From positions 811,165 to 875,164 of the forward strand of contig MZZL01000401.1 of the NCBI GenBank assembly GCA_002749535.1: a DNA stretch of 64,000 nt, given 5' to 3'. Below, piece after piece: positions 25,197 through 36,093 of this stretch; positions within the stretch are counted from its first letter, which is position 1, and each line of letters starts with the position of its first letter. The notes under the pieces are model-generated. The model had not been told where the DNA came from, searched no databases, and was given only the letters and a program-made list of their open reading frames with translations. Position numbers and translations under genes: made by a program. This DNA is from Apophysomyces variabilis (lineage: Eukaryota; Mucoromycota; Mucoromycetes; Mucorales; Mucoraceae).

Positions 25197-26751
25197 ATGC
25201 AGAATTCGCAATCCGAGCCTAACCGTAACATTACGACAGGCTTGAGCCCAAGTATACATCCTAAACGCAAATCCACTGGGAATCTTCGGCGCTCTCCATC
25301 ATTCAGTCATTCCACAAAAACAACTGACACTTGCCTGAACAAGGTTGAAACATATCAATAAGAAACTCAGCCAATTAAATAGAGGATTGTAGGATATCTG
25401 GCGCCCACCTGGATGTTACGAAATCCCCAATATTTTGGGAAACGCTTACCTGAAACCATGTCCTCCGGTGACGGTCAATCTGCGTCCCGATGATCCGAGT
25501 AAGCAAGTGTCCAAGGTAAGTACCAAACGCACAGACCGAGTCACCATCTAACAGGTCCTTGACAATTAATTAAGAAACCGTGGTATCCACCAAATCCTTA
25601 TTATGAAGCCCCACGACTACCTCCCCTAGCTCGAGCGGGAAACAAGTTCGAGGCCAAAATGCGTAAGCTACTGCCCAAAATCTCTGTGCGCTCCTCCGAT
25701 CCTCGTGCATTGTACTCCGACTTCAAGGAAATCGGCACTGGGTAAGACTTGAATTACTACTTCTCCCTCTTGCTCATGTTCTCCATGAAAAAAAAAGTGT
25801 GAATGGTGCTGTGATCCGTGCAACCTACCGAAAAAATCCTAATGTCCGACTGGCCATCAAACGCTGCAGACTCGACCCAGATCAGGAGTATCGAGCAGCT
25901 ATCCTGCGCGAATTGCGTATCATGGCCAGTGGTCACACCAACTTAATTAAGCTTCGGGAAGTGACCATATGTCGTGACGATATCTGGATCGCGATGGATT
26001 TAATGAGATGCTCAGTATTTGCGATCCTTTGTCATAGAGGCATTCCAGAAGAATACGCCATCTATATCACATGCGAGACCCTGAAAGCTCTTCATCATCT
26101 CCATTCGAAAGGCTTGCTGCATCGTGACGTCAAGTGTGAGAATCTTTTGGTCGGCTGGAATGGCGAAATAAAGCTTGGTAATATATTTCACCATACTTCA
26201 TTGCACGTTTTTCTGATTCATGTGGAGCAGCTGACTTTGGACTATCCGCTCGCATTGCACGCCGAAATTGTGATCGCCTTGGAACCACAAAATGGTAGCT
26301 CCGCTAACGCTTAACATTGTGAATAACCTCCTGTTTTAGGATGGCCCCCGAGGTTATTCGCGAAGAATATTACGATGAAAAGATAGACATGTGGTCATTG
26401 GGCATTACCGTAATCGAAATGATGGACCGTGTACCTCCTCATTACCTTATTAGGGATGAGGAGGAGTTGTTTGACGTGATCGCAACAGAACCGAGCCCAA
26501 CGTTCACCTACAGCTACCCGTCGATGTATATGCGTGGTCTAGTGGCATGGCTGCTAGATGAAGATCCCTCTACACGCCCTAGCGCAAAGGATGTCCTCTT
26601 GGTACGTGTTGTCTTAATAATTGTTTCTTTCGAAAAGAATCTTACATGGCTTGTATAGGAAATTGACGCCCACGTTGAAAGTAATTTGCTTCGATGTGCG
26701 ACTGCACAAGAGCTTGTCAGGCTTATGAGTCAGATTCCTTCATTGTGCTAA
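25197..26751 (+). CDS. STE20/PAK-like protein kinase
   Basis: Ser/Thr kinase with a short N-terminal extension. The start at 25197 (MQNSQSEPNRN) gives a first exon that joins in phase 0 to one reading DIWRPPGCYEIPN, then to KPWYPPNPYYEAPRLPPLA. The kinase core carries IGTGVNGAVIRA (glycine loop GxGxxG), the lysine in LAIKRCRL, HRDVKCENLL, ADFGLSARIA and GTTKWMAPEVI, all intact, followed by YDEKIDMWSLGI and DPSTRPSA. The WMAPE motif and subdomain VIb cysteine are STE20-like. No CRIB domain was seen in the N-terminus. About six introns of 45-70 nt; stop at 26749-26751. The substrate is unknown. Confidence 0.82.
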
Positions 26752-27049
26752 GCAGTATCATCTCGCTCAAGTTATCACTTATTATGCATGTATTCATTCC
26801 TTACGTATAAGATACTCCACGATTCATCCTCTATGTTGTTCAAAATTTACATAGTTCTCAACTTCTAACCAAATTTATACTTTGCTCCTAGGCAGCACAC
26901 ATTACTGTTAATTTTATCGAGCGAACACATTACTTTCCTTTTCTTATGTCTAATAGAATAAAGTTATTGGTAAGCTTTTAACGCTTACAACTCAAGAAGA
27001 CTTTCCTTTTATTTTGTTCGCTACGAAACCTTTTTGTATTCCTGTTATC
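26752..27049. other. Intergenic, 3' of the kinase gene
   Basis: About 300 bp of AT-rich sequence between the kinase stop and the start of the inverted duplication. No gene or RNA is seen. Confidence 0.5.
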
Positions 27050-27731
27050 AGCTAACCGCTTTGGCAGCAACTCAACATGCAGCGTGGGGAAGGATGGGAT
27101 TAGTGATGCATTTTCAACGGTTCAATGCACCGTGCGTATTCGATGTAAAGGTGTCGTCTCTCTCATGCAAGAATGGTTATTCGTAGAGTGGTCGGGAAGA
27201 GAAAGAGGAAGAGGAAGCTCGGAGAGACAAAAAAATAATATGATCAATATAAGAAGTTGGACAGACGAAGAAAGCAGGCTTCAACTTGACGTAAAGATAG
27301 AAAGTTAAAGAAAAAGAACGACAAAAGCAAAAGTAATGTGAGTTATACAAATGAAGACTATCAATGTGGTAATCCAACTCTGGTCCATAAATATTGAGCA
27401 CTATACTTAACTTGCTAACAGCTACCTTCTATCGTAGAGGTCTAACGATAAAAAACCTTAGAACGTCATGTAGGGATCAAGCAGGAAGCACAAATGTCGG
27501 AAAAAAAAAGAGACGGTGTACTTTTGTTTCTCTGGTTACATACTGGAACATCAGTGTGCCATAGACTTTGCATGAACCTAATAATTTAAGTATGGACAGT
27601 TAAGCAAATCAGGAAGAAAACCAACAAAGTAAACGGCCAGCTTTTTGATAGTCCATCTTCAAGAAAGCTTGTCCGTATCTGGCCAAAAAAAAAATTATAT
27701 AACCATATCATGAAAAATGCTAAAAGATATT
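27050..27731 (+). repeat. Duplicated segment, left copy (flank of tRNA-Phe)
   Basis: This approximately 680-bp stretch is nearly identical, in reverse orientation, to 48016-48676. Homology starts near CAGCTAACCGCTTTGGCAGC and runs without a break into the tRNA-Phe gene. The right copy is interrupted by the gypsy element, so this copy preserves the empty insertion site near 27700-27710 (CATATCATG on this strand). The open frame at 27084-27308 is shared by both copies but resembles no known protein, and I do not call it a gene. Confidence 0.85.
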
Positions 27732-27804
27732 TGCGGGTTATGTGGATCGAACACATGACCTTTAGATCTTCAGTCTAACGCTCTCCCAACTGAGCTAAAC
27801 CCGC
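27732..27804 (-). tRNA. tRNA-Phe (anticodon GAA), left copy
   Basis: Complete cloverleaf on the minus strand: acceptor GCGGGTT/AACCCGC, D arm GCTC/GAGC, anticodon stem TTAGA/TCTAA around CTGAAGA, T arm ATGTG/CACAT around TTCGATC, discriminator A. There is no intron and no CCA is encoded. It is identical to the tRNA at 42983-43055. Its first 15 nucleotides are repeated at 32663-32677 as the target-site duplication of the LINE that abuts it, so the tRNA itself is whole but its natural 5' flank has been displaced. Confidence 0.95.
27790..27804. repeat. 15-nt target-site duplication, 5' copy (LINE 1)
   Basis: CTGAGCTAAACCCGC here is nucleotides 15-1 of the tRNA-Phe and is repeated exactly at 32663-32677, bounding LINE copy 1. 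Confidence 0.85.
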
Positions 27805-27991
27805 ACGCTCTTTTGCTTTTTCATCACTTTTTTCGACTGCACGAAAGAAGTGTTCCTTTCATCTTTAAAAAAAAGTGTTCATCCGTCCTTTATTTTTTGA
27901 TATATTGTTCTCCCCGATTTCCACTTTACTATATCTCAATTTCAGTGCGTGTTAGCTTAAACTTTTCCCTGTTTTTACATCAATTTTCTGA

Positions 27992-29050
27992 ATGTTCGAA
28001 AAAATTTTATCAAAAAGAAAAAGGATTTTTTTCTCAAGTTCCCCTCCCCCTCCCTCTTCTTCAATCCCCGCCCTAAATTTTTCTTCCCAGGTGCACCCCC
28101 CCTTTGATATTCAATTTCAACAGGCGCCTTTTTCAGAAATTATGCTGTCTGATTTTACTACTGCTCTTCAGGACATGCAATCTCAAATTGCTGCCTTAGT
28201 TGCCCGTGTTTCCTCACAAGAGGAACAATTGACTAAACTTCAAGACTTGGTTCTCAAAAACAAGCAGCTTCGTGAAGAGGTTACTTCTCTAAAAGCCCGT
28301 CTTGCTGCTGTCTCCAAGGATACTTCCTTTATTTCCTCTTCTTCCAATGCTCCCCACACTGTTTCTCCTTCTTCGTCAGCTATTTCCAATAGCGCAGAAT
28401 CATCGACCTGGGCAATGGTAGTAAAAAAGCATCGTCCTCCCCATCTACCCACTTCTGAGCGAAAACAGGCTGCAGCTGCTCATGGTTTCTAAATTCCATC
28501 TGGGCCGCAAGGATTTGGCTATATATTTATTCCGCGTGCAAAACGCATGGATCGTCCTGAAATCCGCCGCCGTCTCCGCAAGCTTGGGCTGGAATCTGCT
28601 CGTATCCTCAATATTTCTTTTTCTACATGTAACGTTATTGGCCTTCTTGTTCATGCTCAGTATGAACCTGTTGTAAAAGAACTTTTACAAAAGGTTAAAG
28701 TCACTATTCTCTCTGACTTTGATCCAGTGGACCCCTCTCATCTGGCCGACCCCCAATTTAAAGATTTACCTGATGCCGAACGCGCTGCCCACACTTTACA
28801 ACTAAATCGCCAGCGTTGTATGAATGCTCTGAAATTCATACGCCCTCCTGTTGCTGCTGCTGTCTGTCATGACTTTTTTCAAGCAGGGTGGATTTCAGAT
28901 GAAGATGTACAGTCTGTCCTTGCATCTGCCTATCCGCCCCGCGACCGCGATAATCCTGCTGCTGGTTTCATCAAAACTAATGCTAACGAAGATGACGATA
29001 AAATGCTCGATGACTATTCCGCTGCCTCTGCTTTCTCCACTCCTCAATGA
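27992..29050 (+). pseudogene. LINE copy 1 ORF1 (gag-like), nonsense mutation
   Basis: Putative RNA-binding chaperone of the retrotransposon. After MFEKILSKRKR comes a proline/serine-rich leader and a heptad-like segment (MQSQIAALVARVSSQEEQLT) that should form a coiled coil. Then comes a globular part (RPEIRRRLRKLGLESARILN) reminiscent of an RRM fold. A TAA at 28490-28492 interrupts the frame where copy 2 has CAA (Gln). The frame then stays open to the TGA at 29048-29050. That stop overlaps the ORF2 start as ATGA, suggesting coupled termination and reinitiation for ORF2. No zinc knuckle was seen in ORF1. Confidence 0.8.
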
Positions 29051-32000
29051 GTGAGATTCTCCCGCTTACTATAGGCCTATGGAATGCAAATGGCCTTCAA
29101 CAGTCTGTCATTAATGATGTTCTTCACCATTCTTCCTCCTTTGACCTTTTATTTATTACCGAAACATGGCTTCTCTCTCCCTCCATCCTTCCCATCACTT
29201 GGCAGCAATTTCATTTATATGGACAACCGGTTGCTGGCAATTATCGTGGTTCTATGGGTATTTCCGCTCTTATTTCCCCTTCCTGTCCCCTTCCAGTATA
29301 CCGTCTTCCCTCCCCTTCTAATTATGCCTTGATTCTCCAATTTGGTCCTCTTCGATTAATATGTCTTTACCTTCCCCCTTCTCTTGACAACATTGCTGTT
29401 TCTTCTCTCATTAATTCTCTTCCCTTAACACCCAACACAATTATTTGCGGTGATTTCAATGCCCGATTTGGTTCTTTAACTGGCGACACCCGTTCAAATT
29501 CCCATGCCCCTATTGTCCAAGAATGGTGCGAGACATATCAGCTCGAGATTCTCAACTGTTCTCTAGCCTACAAAGTTCCCACTCTCCTCTCCTTTCGTAA
29601 TGGGGAATCAATTCAAAGTATTATTGACCTTTTTATTACTAACTGCCGCCCTTCTCTCATTAACCCACTATATCTATTGAACTTGACCTTTCCCTAAATT
29701 CTGATCACAAACTAATGTCACTCTCTTTTACCTTAGACTCTGACATTGTTTCTTCTTCCCCTCCTCCCCCTCCCAGCCGACGCACTTGGCGCCTATCACG
29801 CCTATCAGAAGCAGATCCTTGCTCTCTCTATGTTTCTAATTTTTCTTCTTTTACTTCTTCCCTATCTACCGAAATTGCTACCTTTTTACGTCATACTACA
29901 TCTAATCCTTCCCACACCCTCCCTCTCCTTTCGATCCAGTCATCTATAGATCAATTTGCCACGCAATTGAATCAAGCTATCTATGATTCACTTGATTCCT
30001 CGGTTGGTTCTCGTCCTCCCCGTCTTGCCTCATGGAAAAAGTACTGGAATGCTGATATCCAAGCAGCTGCCGCCCGCCGAGACCAATGCTACCGTCGATG
30101 GTGTCGGGCCATTGGCATGGATAAAGTACTTTGGTAGAATCGCCATCAAGACGCTGTGACTTCGTTCCGCTCCGCCATTAAAGCTGCCAAACGCGCATCA
30201 TAGCATGCGTACTGCCATTCCCTCGAGGTGGATTTTGCGAAGGCGACATCCAAAATTAAGTCTCTCCGTCGCTGCCACAATAACCACCATACTTTCACCC
30301 ATGCGGATGGTCCTCAAGCTGCAGCTGAAACGATGTGTAACCACCTTGCTAGCATTTATGCTGGATCACTCCTGCCGCCCACCTGTCCCCCATCGCTTTA
30401 CCCATCTCCGCTTCCTTCTTCTTTTCTTGAATGTCCTTTTAAGACAGATATTATTGAATCCTGTCTTAAACGTCTCCCCAATCGCAAAGCACCAGGCATA
30501 GACCATCTGAAGGCTGAAATGCTAAAGCCATTATCAAAAGACTTATGCCTGCTCTTAGCAAATCTGTTCTCTCTCTGTTGGGCCTGGTCCTATGTTCCGC
30601 CTGCATGGCGTCATGCTCAAGTTTTTCCTTTGTTCAAAAAGGGTGACCCCCAATTACCATCTAACTACCAGCCAATTTCGCTTACTTCAGTCCTTCGCAA
30701 GCTTATGGAGCTTTGCCTTGCCATTCCCCTTTCCCTTTTTTCCCCGCCCTTGGATCTTGCTCAAGGAGGTTTCCGCCACCGTCGCAGTGCATTGGATCAA
30801 GCCCTATGCCTCCATGAACTTATGCAAGACCATTTTCATCATTATGGTTCTTATCCTGTTGTTGCCTTCCTTGACATCAAAGCAGCATATGATACCGTTG
30901 AACGCCGCATCATTTGGAATGCTCTTGCACAGCACGGTGCCCCTCCTGCTCTTTTATCTTTATTGTCTCATTTGTTTGACGATGTGACCATCTCTGTCCT
31001 TCTGCCTAACCATTCTTCCCGCTCTTTTTCTCCCAGTACTGGTGTCCTTCAAGGTTCCATACTGAGCCCCATCTTTATTCTCTTTACATTAATTCTCTTC
31101 TGTCCCTTCTCCGTTCTCTTGCTCCCCCCTCTACAATTAGCGTTGTTCCTCCCCACTGTGATGATGATACTGATTCCTTACACTCCTTTTCTTCCTCCAA
31201 TTCTTCTTCTTCTATGGCCATCACGTCCCTTTTGTTTGCTGATGATGTTGCCATTTTCGGATCCTATCGTTCTGTTTACATGATGCTCGCGCTGGCCCAG
31301 TCCCACTCCTTATCAGCTGGTTATCGTTGGAATCCGAGTAAATGTGCCGTCCTGAACCACCCTCCTGTTTCTGCCTCTGTGTCCGCGTTGGCCCTGTATG
31401 ACCAAGAATTGCCTACCGTCGACGAATTTACCTATCTTGGTGTTCCATTTCAATATGATGGTATCAGCACGTCATCTCTCATTTCAAACCGTACCTCTTC
31501 CACCCTTCTTGCCATGTCCACTCTTCATTCTTTTGGTGCCAACAGAACTGGCTTTAGCCTTCTGTTGTCCGCCAAGTTATACTCCCAATTTATACGCCCA
31601 AAATTCGAATATGGTCTTGCTATCAGCAAGTTTACGCAATCAGATTTGCAAGCCCTTGAACGACTGCAAGATCGCTGCCTCCGCATGATCATTGGCGGAC
31701 ATCCCTCCTCATCCACCACTGTGCTCAAGCATATGTGCAATCTCCCATCCATGAAATTCCGCGCAGACTGTCTTATTACCAAGTATTGCCTTCGCGTAAC
31801 GGACCTCCCTCCTGACGCTCTTCTCCCTCTCCTCCTCCAAGTCCTTCCTTCTTCTCGGTTAGACCACCTTCATGAAAACACTTTGTTCCTTTCTCTGCCC
31901 TCCCCTGTCCCTTCGTCTCTTCCTTCCTTTTTGAAACGCTACCGTCAAGCCCAATTGGATCAATTTCTCTCTGCCTCTTCACAGGTATTGATCAAGGCCT

Positions 32001-32404
32001 GCCGCCCCACTCTGGGAATTGATCCAGTTCTCACAGTCCCTGCCATACGGGTTGAACGTAGCCGCCTCATCCGCTGGCGCATTGGCTGGCTGCCTGGCCG
32101 ACTGAAGGAGTGTATATGTTGTCTTGACCGTACCTCCCGGCGTCACCTTCGCTCTTGTCCTGCCATTCCTCCTTCCCTTTGGGATAGTCTTCCTCCACCT
32201 CCGGTCCCTGGTGCGCACCCCATCGATGCTGCCATTAATGCCTTGCCACCCAAACCCGGTTCCCCTTGCCTGCCTTTTTGGTCTGACCTTCTGTCGATCC
32301 TTTACCACATTGAAGTCATTTGCAATCCTGATGGTGACTATCCTCCTGAACCTGACCCCGGCTCTCTCTGGCTTTCCTCCCCGCTTTCTGGTACGGAACA
32401 GTGA
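29047..32404 (+). pseudogene. LINE copy 1 ORF2 (endonuclease + reverse transcriptase), broken
   Basis: In order: APE-like endonuclease (GLWNANGLQQSV, ITETWLLSP, CGDFNARFG); linker; reverse transcriptase (RKAPGIDHLKAEMLKPL, PLFKKGDPQLPSNYQPISLT, AQGGFRHRRSALDQALCL, FLDIKAAYDTVERR, GVLQGSILSP, SLLFADDVAIFG); and a C-terminal Cys/His cluster (CICCLDRTSRRHLRSC). Compared with copy 2 there are frameshifts near 29680 and near 31070, and TAG stops at 30135-30137 and about 30202 where copy 2 reads TGG (Trp). The catalytic YADD-equivalent FADD is still readable. It ends at 32404. Confidence 0.88.
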
Positions 32405-32662
32405 CTTCATGGTCCTGCTGAGTTGCTCCCCCACACTGGCACAACCTTACCGCTGCAGTTGCTGGGTGGACCTCGGTAGCAGTGAGTCATTTAGTAGGAC
32501 ATGACCCTTTTTTCCTCTTTCCCTTTTCCTTTTTTTTTCTCTTTTTGTAGTCTCTCTGAGAATTTTTTTTTTCCCATTGTTCCTCTTTTCGTCGCCCTAA
32601 GTTAGCAAATAATGCCGCAATGGCGCTTGCAATTAACTTGTAATAAAAACAAAATCTTTAAC

Positions 32663-32677
32663 CTGAGCTAAACCCGC
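32663..32677. repeat. 15-nt target-site duplication, 3' copy (LINE 1)
   Basis: CTGAGCTAAACCCGC, an exact copy of 27790-27804. It is a stranded fragment of tRNA-Phe nucleotides 1-15, with no remaining tRNA body attached. Confidence 0.85.
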
Positions 32678-32905
32678 ATCTCTCTTTCGCTTTTCCAACA
32701 GTTTTTCCACTTTCATACTTGACGAACGCGAAATCTCGACAAAAACTCACTTTTTATTTTTCCTTTAAAACTTGGTTATTTTATACATCCTTTAGTGATA
32801 TATATAATATCCAATTTTTCTCTTTTCAACTTACTTGTTACTGGCCATTTTGCTTATTTTTTTGTATCAAAAAAAAAAAAGAAAAAAAGTTTTTTTTAAT
32901 GACGG
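32678..32905 (+). mobile_element. Possible 5' end of an older LINE copy
   Basis: The sequence right after the stranded tRNA fragment (ATCTCTCTTTCGCTTTTCCA and onward) resembles, at perhaps 70% by eye, the first bases of the two LINEs, including the later CATCC...TGATATAT stretch. If real, it is the start of an older insertion into the same tRNA, cut short by the hAT element. The alternative is that it is simply the native tRNA 5' flank. Confidence 0.35.
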
Positions 32906-35900
32906 GTATAGGGTTCTATATGGTTCGGTTCTTCTCAGTTCTTCAGCAGAACCGAATCGAACCGTCATAGTGAAGGAACCGAACCGAACTGAGAAGAACC
33001 GAGGAACCGAGGAACCGAACCGACCTAATCAAACTAACACTTGGGAAAACAAAAGAAAAGGACTATATAGGAACCTTTTACTGGAAAGCCAAGGAGTATA
33101 AAACCTGTACATAATGTGGTTATTGTGAAAAGAGAATATCTTCTGTAGAAAATACAGTCATCGTAGTTCAAAAACTGTTTTACATTGAGATTAGCTTGGC
33201 ATTTCACTCATTTCAGTTGGCTAAGATGAGCCTTGGTTTTGCGCTCTACTAATTCATTCAGATGATGAAATGAGCATTTTGTCATTAATGAATTTCTATG
33301 GAGATGGTCGTAAATCAGGCAAATGGTATGCGCTGGACACGGTAAGTGAAATGACATATGTACTGTATCCCTGTTTTGGCTTCGCGCAGTAGCAGCAAAA
33401 GGCCATAGAAGTTACCCAAAATGGATAGCTGTAGGATCTGTTCAATGAGATCATCAGCCTTGCTCCTCTTTTAGAAAGACAGGCCGTATTATCGTTTGAA
33501 GCAAAGCTGTCAACCTTTTAAGTACTTTAATTGTCAAAATGCTGAATTGACAAATAGTATAAATACTGAGAAGTCTCCTACAATAAAAGGTCAATATCTT
33601 TTTCAATACGATTTTCTGACACTTATAATGGTTTTCGAACGCGGTGAATCTTCCAGAGATCTTCGAGGTGCTCTCTCGGATAGGGTAAAATTACTATCGT
33701 TTATTGTGGCCAGTCTCGATTAACCTTTGTCAGCAGGCAATGACAGAACGTATGTCGATAGCACGAGAGTCATCTGTGATGTCGCTAGTCTCTACGGCTT
33801 CAGGCACTGACCTAGGGGAATCTGGATCCTTCATGCTGGATACACAGTCTCAAGAATCTGTTTCAACTGATATTGATAATGACGAGGCCAAGGGTAGTTG
33901 GATTTTAAAATTCAAGTATGGCGAGCGGTTCATCGATAAAGATGGGAAAAGCCGGATTCGATGCCTTCTTCCTGGATGTGGTGGCAAGCATTTTGCAGCA
34001 AACCAGTCGTGCACATCTGGACTACTTAAACATTTACGCGTCAAGCACGATGTCACCAAGGATCATGGCCCTCATGCAGGCAAAAATAAACGGGTTCTTG
34101 GTGCTCTCGACAAGTTTCTAATTGGCACAAAACGACCTCGAACTTTCGACAAAGTGCAGTTCCATGAGCAATTTGTCAAATTCCTTGTGAAGGCTAAGCT
34201 ACCATTCAATATCAGCGAAAACGAGGAACTACACACATTACTTTAAATGGCACAATCAGCACCAACGGTTGATTCGGTGAAGCTTCTGTCGGCAGATACA
34301 GTTACCAAAAAGGTTTTTATTTCCATCTTATCCATACATGTTTAACTTACAGAGAAATAGACCAGAGAGCAGTATTTCCGTTATAAGGACAAGGTTGCCG
34401 CTTTGTTGAGCAAAATACCAATGATATCCTGTACCATTGACTCTTGGACAAGTCCTTTTCGTCAAGAATTCCTTGGGGTTACAAGTCATTGGATTTCCAC
34501 ATCAACTTGGACGATGCAAGAATTACGGTTGGGCTTTGAGCCTCTGAACGGTCCACATACTGGAGAAAATCTGGCGGAAGCATTCTTAACAATCCTTGGA
34601 GAGTTTGATCTGTGCGAAAATCTCTTTACTATAACCAGCGATAATGCTTCAAACATGCTAAAGATGACACAGGTTATAGAAACACGCGCTATAGAAAATG
34701 GATGGGTAATTAAATTAATCATATAATTCCTGTATACTTATAATCCCTTGCAAAACTAGCCTTTCTGAGCAGAGTTGCATCATATACCTTGCTTGGGTCA
34801 TATTATCAACTTGGCTGTCCAAGACATACTGAAGATCGGCCTATCAGCACAAGCACCAGAGACTGAGGACGAACTTGATAATGAACGCGAATCCATGGAG
34901 ACAAATGTCATCATTAAACTGCGAAAAGGCATTAACAAGATAAGGTACAAATGCGCATTCATTTTTCGTCTTCGCTAATAACTACTTACCAGATCCTCAC
35001 CCCAACAGATTGAAAAATTCAAGCGCATTCAATTAAATGAAAAGTGCCCCGACCTCATACTTATAAGCGACGTTCATACCTGTTGGAATTCGACGTTCTG
35101 AATGCTTGCTCGTGCGGTAGTTTTGAAGGATGCTTACATGGCAATGTGTTCCAGTTTGCCAGAGCTGAATCACCATAAAACTTACGGACCACGAGTGGAC
35201 ATGCATTGATCAAGTGAAGAATCTGCTCCATATGTTTGATGTCGTGACCGAACGTCTTTCTGCAAGCAAATCCCATGCGACAATCAATACAAGCATCTTA
35301 TTTTACAATAAGCTCATGGACTCGCTAGAAGATTTCGCAGCTGATACTCAGAACTACACGGAATTGTGAAACGCTGCCGGGATTGGATTAAAAAAGCTGC
35401 AAAAGTATTACTGCAAAACGGATAATACGCATATTTACGCAGTTGCCAGCGCAATGGACCCACGTATGAAGTTCTCATGGTGGTATCGAAGTGGTTGGGA
35501 GGAAGAATGACAGGTCCTTAGCCAGAACATGGTGAAGGACACTTGGTCCAGTTTTCCGAAAAGAGGAGAGGCCAAAGCTGTGGTTGACGAAAAGATGAAG
35601 GAGCTTTATGACTTGTACGGAATGCCGAATACGTCAGACGAGCTAGCTGATTACATTTCAGAGAAAATCTGCGCTCCTACTACAAGAGGTAACAAAGCCT
35701 TGGAATTGGTATACTGGCAGATGCAGTCGCATCGATAGCCAAATCTTGCTAACATGGCGGCACAATATTTAGCTGTTCCAGCAACGCCAACGCCATCTGA
35801 ATGATGCTTTTCAGCATCGCGCCTTTTACTTCCCTACATACATAATCGACTAGACCCATATCTTATAAAACAGTTAATGCTTTTAAAATCTTGGTCATCC

Positions 35901-36093
35901 TTTTCTTTTGAATAAACTGGATCTGATTCAGAATTGTGCTAATTAGTCTAAGTGAAAAATGGCTTCGGTTCTTCGGTTCCTTTATAAAGAACCGACCTCG
36001 GTTCTAGTTCGGTTCTAGGAAAGAATTGAACCAAAAAAATTGGTTCAGTTCCAGTTCGGTTCCGGTTCTTCGGTCTTTTGCGGAACACTAGAG
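32906..36093 (+). mobile_element. Decayed hAT-family DNA transposon with GGTTC-rich ends
   Basis: About 3.2 kb. The ends read TAGGGTTCTATATGG on the left and, inverted, TAGTGTTCCGCAAAAG on the right, so the terminal TAGnGTTC matches the usual hAT pattern. Both subterminal regions (about 32925-33025 and 35965-36075) are packed with GGTTC/GAACC units in both orientations, a likely transposase-binding array. No convincing 8-bp target duplication was found, fitting an old insertion. Exact ends are uncertain by a few bases. Confidence 0.72.
33740..35915 (+). pseudogene. hAT transposase, multiple stops
   Basis: An N-terminal BED-type zinc finger is visible (CLLPGCGGKHFA then LLKHLRVKHD). It is followed by the transposase core (CTIDSWTSPFRQEFLGVTSH, FTITSDNASNM, CLGHIINLAVQDIL) and the C-terminal dimerisation region (NKALELVYWQMQ, AAQYLAVPATPTPSE, FSASRLLLP, NRLDPYLIKQLMLL). 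At least six in-frame stops interrupt the regions after 34980, and there may be one or two introns or frameshifts near 34245-34400 and 34725-34770. The encoded enzyme cannot be functional as written. Confidence 0.8.

Larger units (their letters stand above)
27805..32662 (+). mobile_element. tRNA-Phe-targeted LINE, copy 1 (degenerate)
   Basis: A 4,858-bp non-LTR retrotransposon with two overlapping ORFs, starting at the base next to tRNA nucleotide 1 and ending ...CAAAATCTTTAAC before the target duplication. There is no poly-A tail. The 5' leader is pyrimidine-rich and about 96% alike between the two copies over the first 140 nt. ORF1 (27992-29050) and ORF2 (29047-32404) are both broken: three nonsense codons and two frameshifts, so this copy is dead. 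Confidence 0.92.

Noticed and set aside
27084..27308. 74-codon open frame present in both duplicate flanks
   Set aside because: Its presence in both copies follows from the duplication; no family, promoter or splice support.
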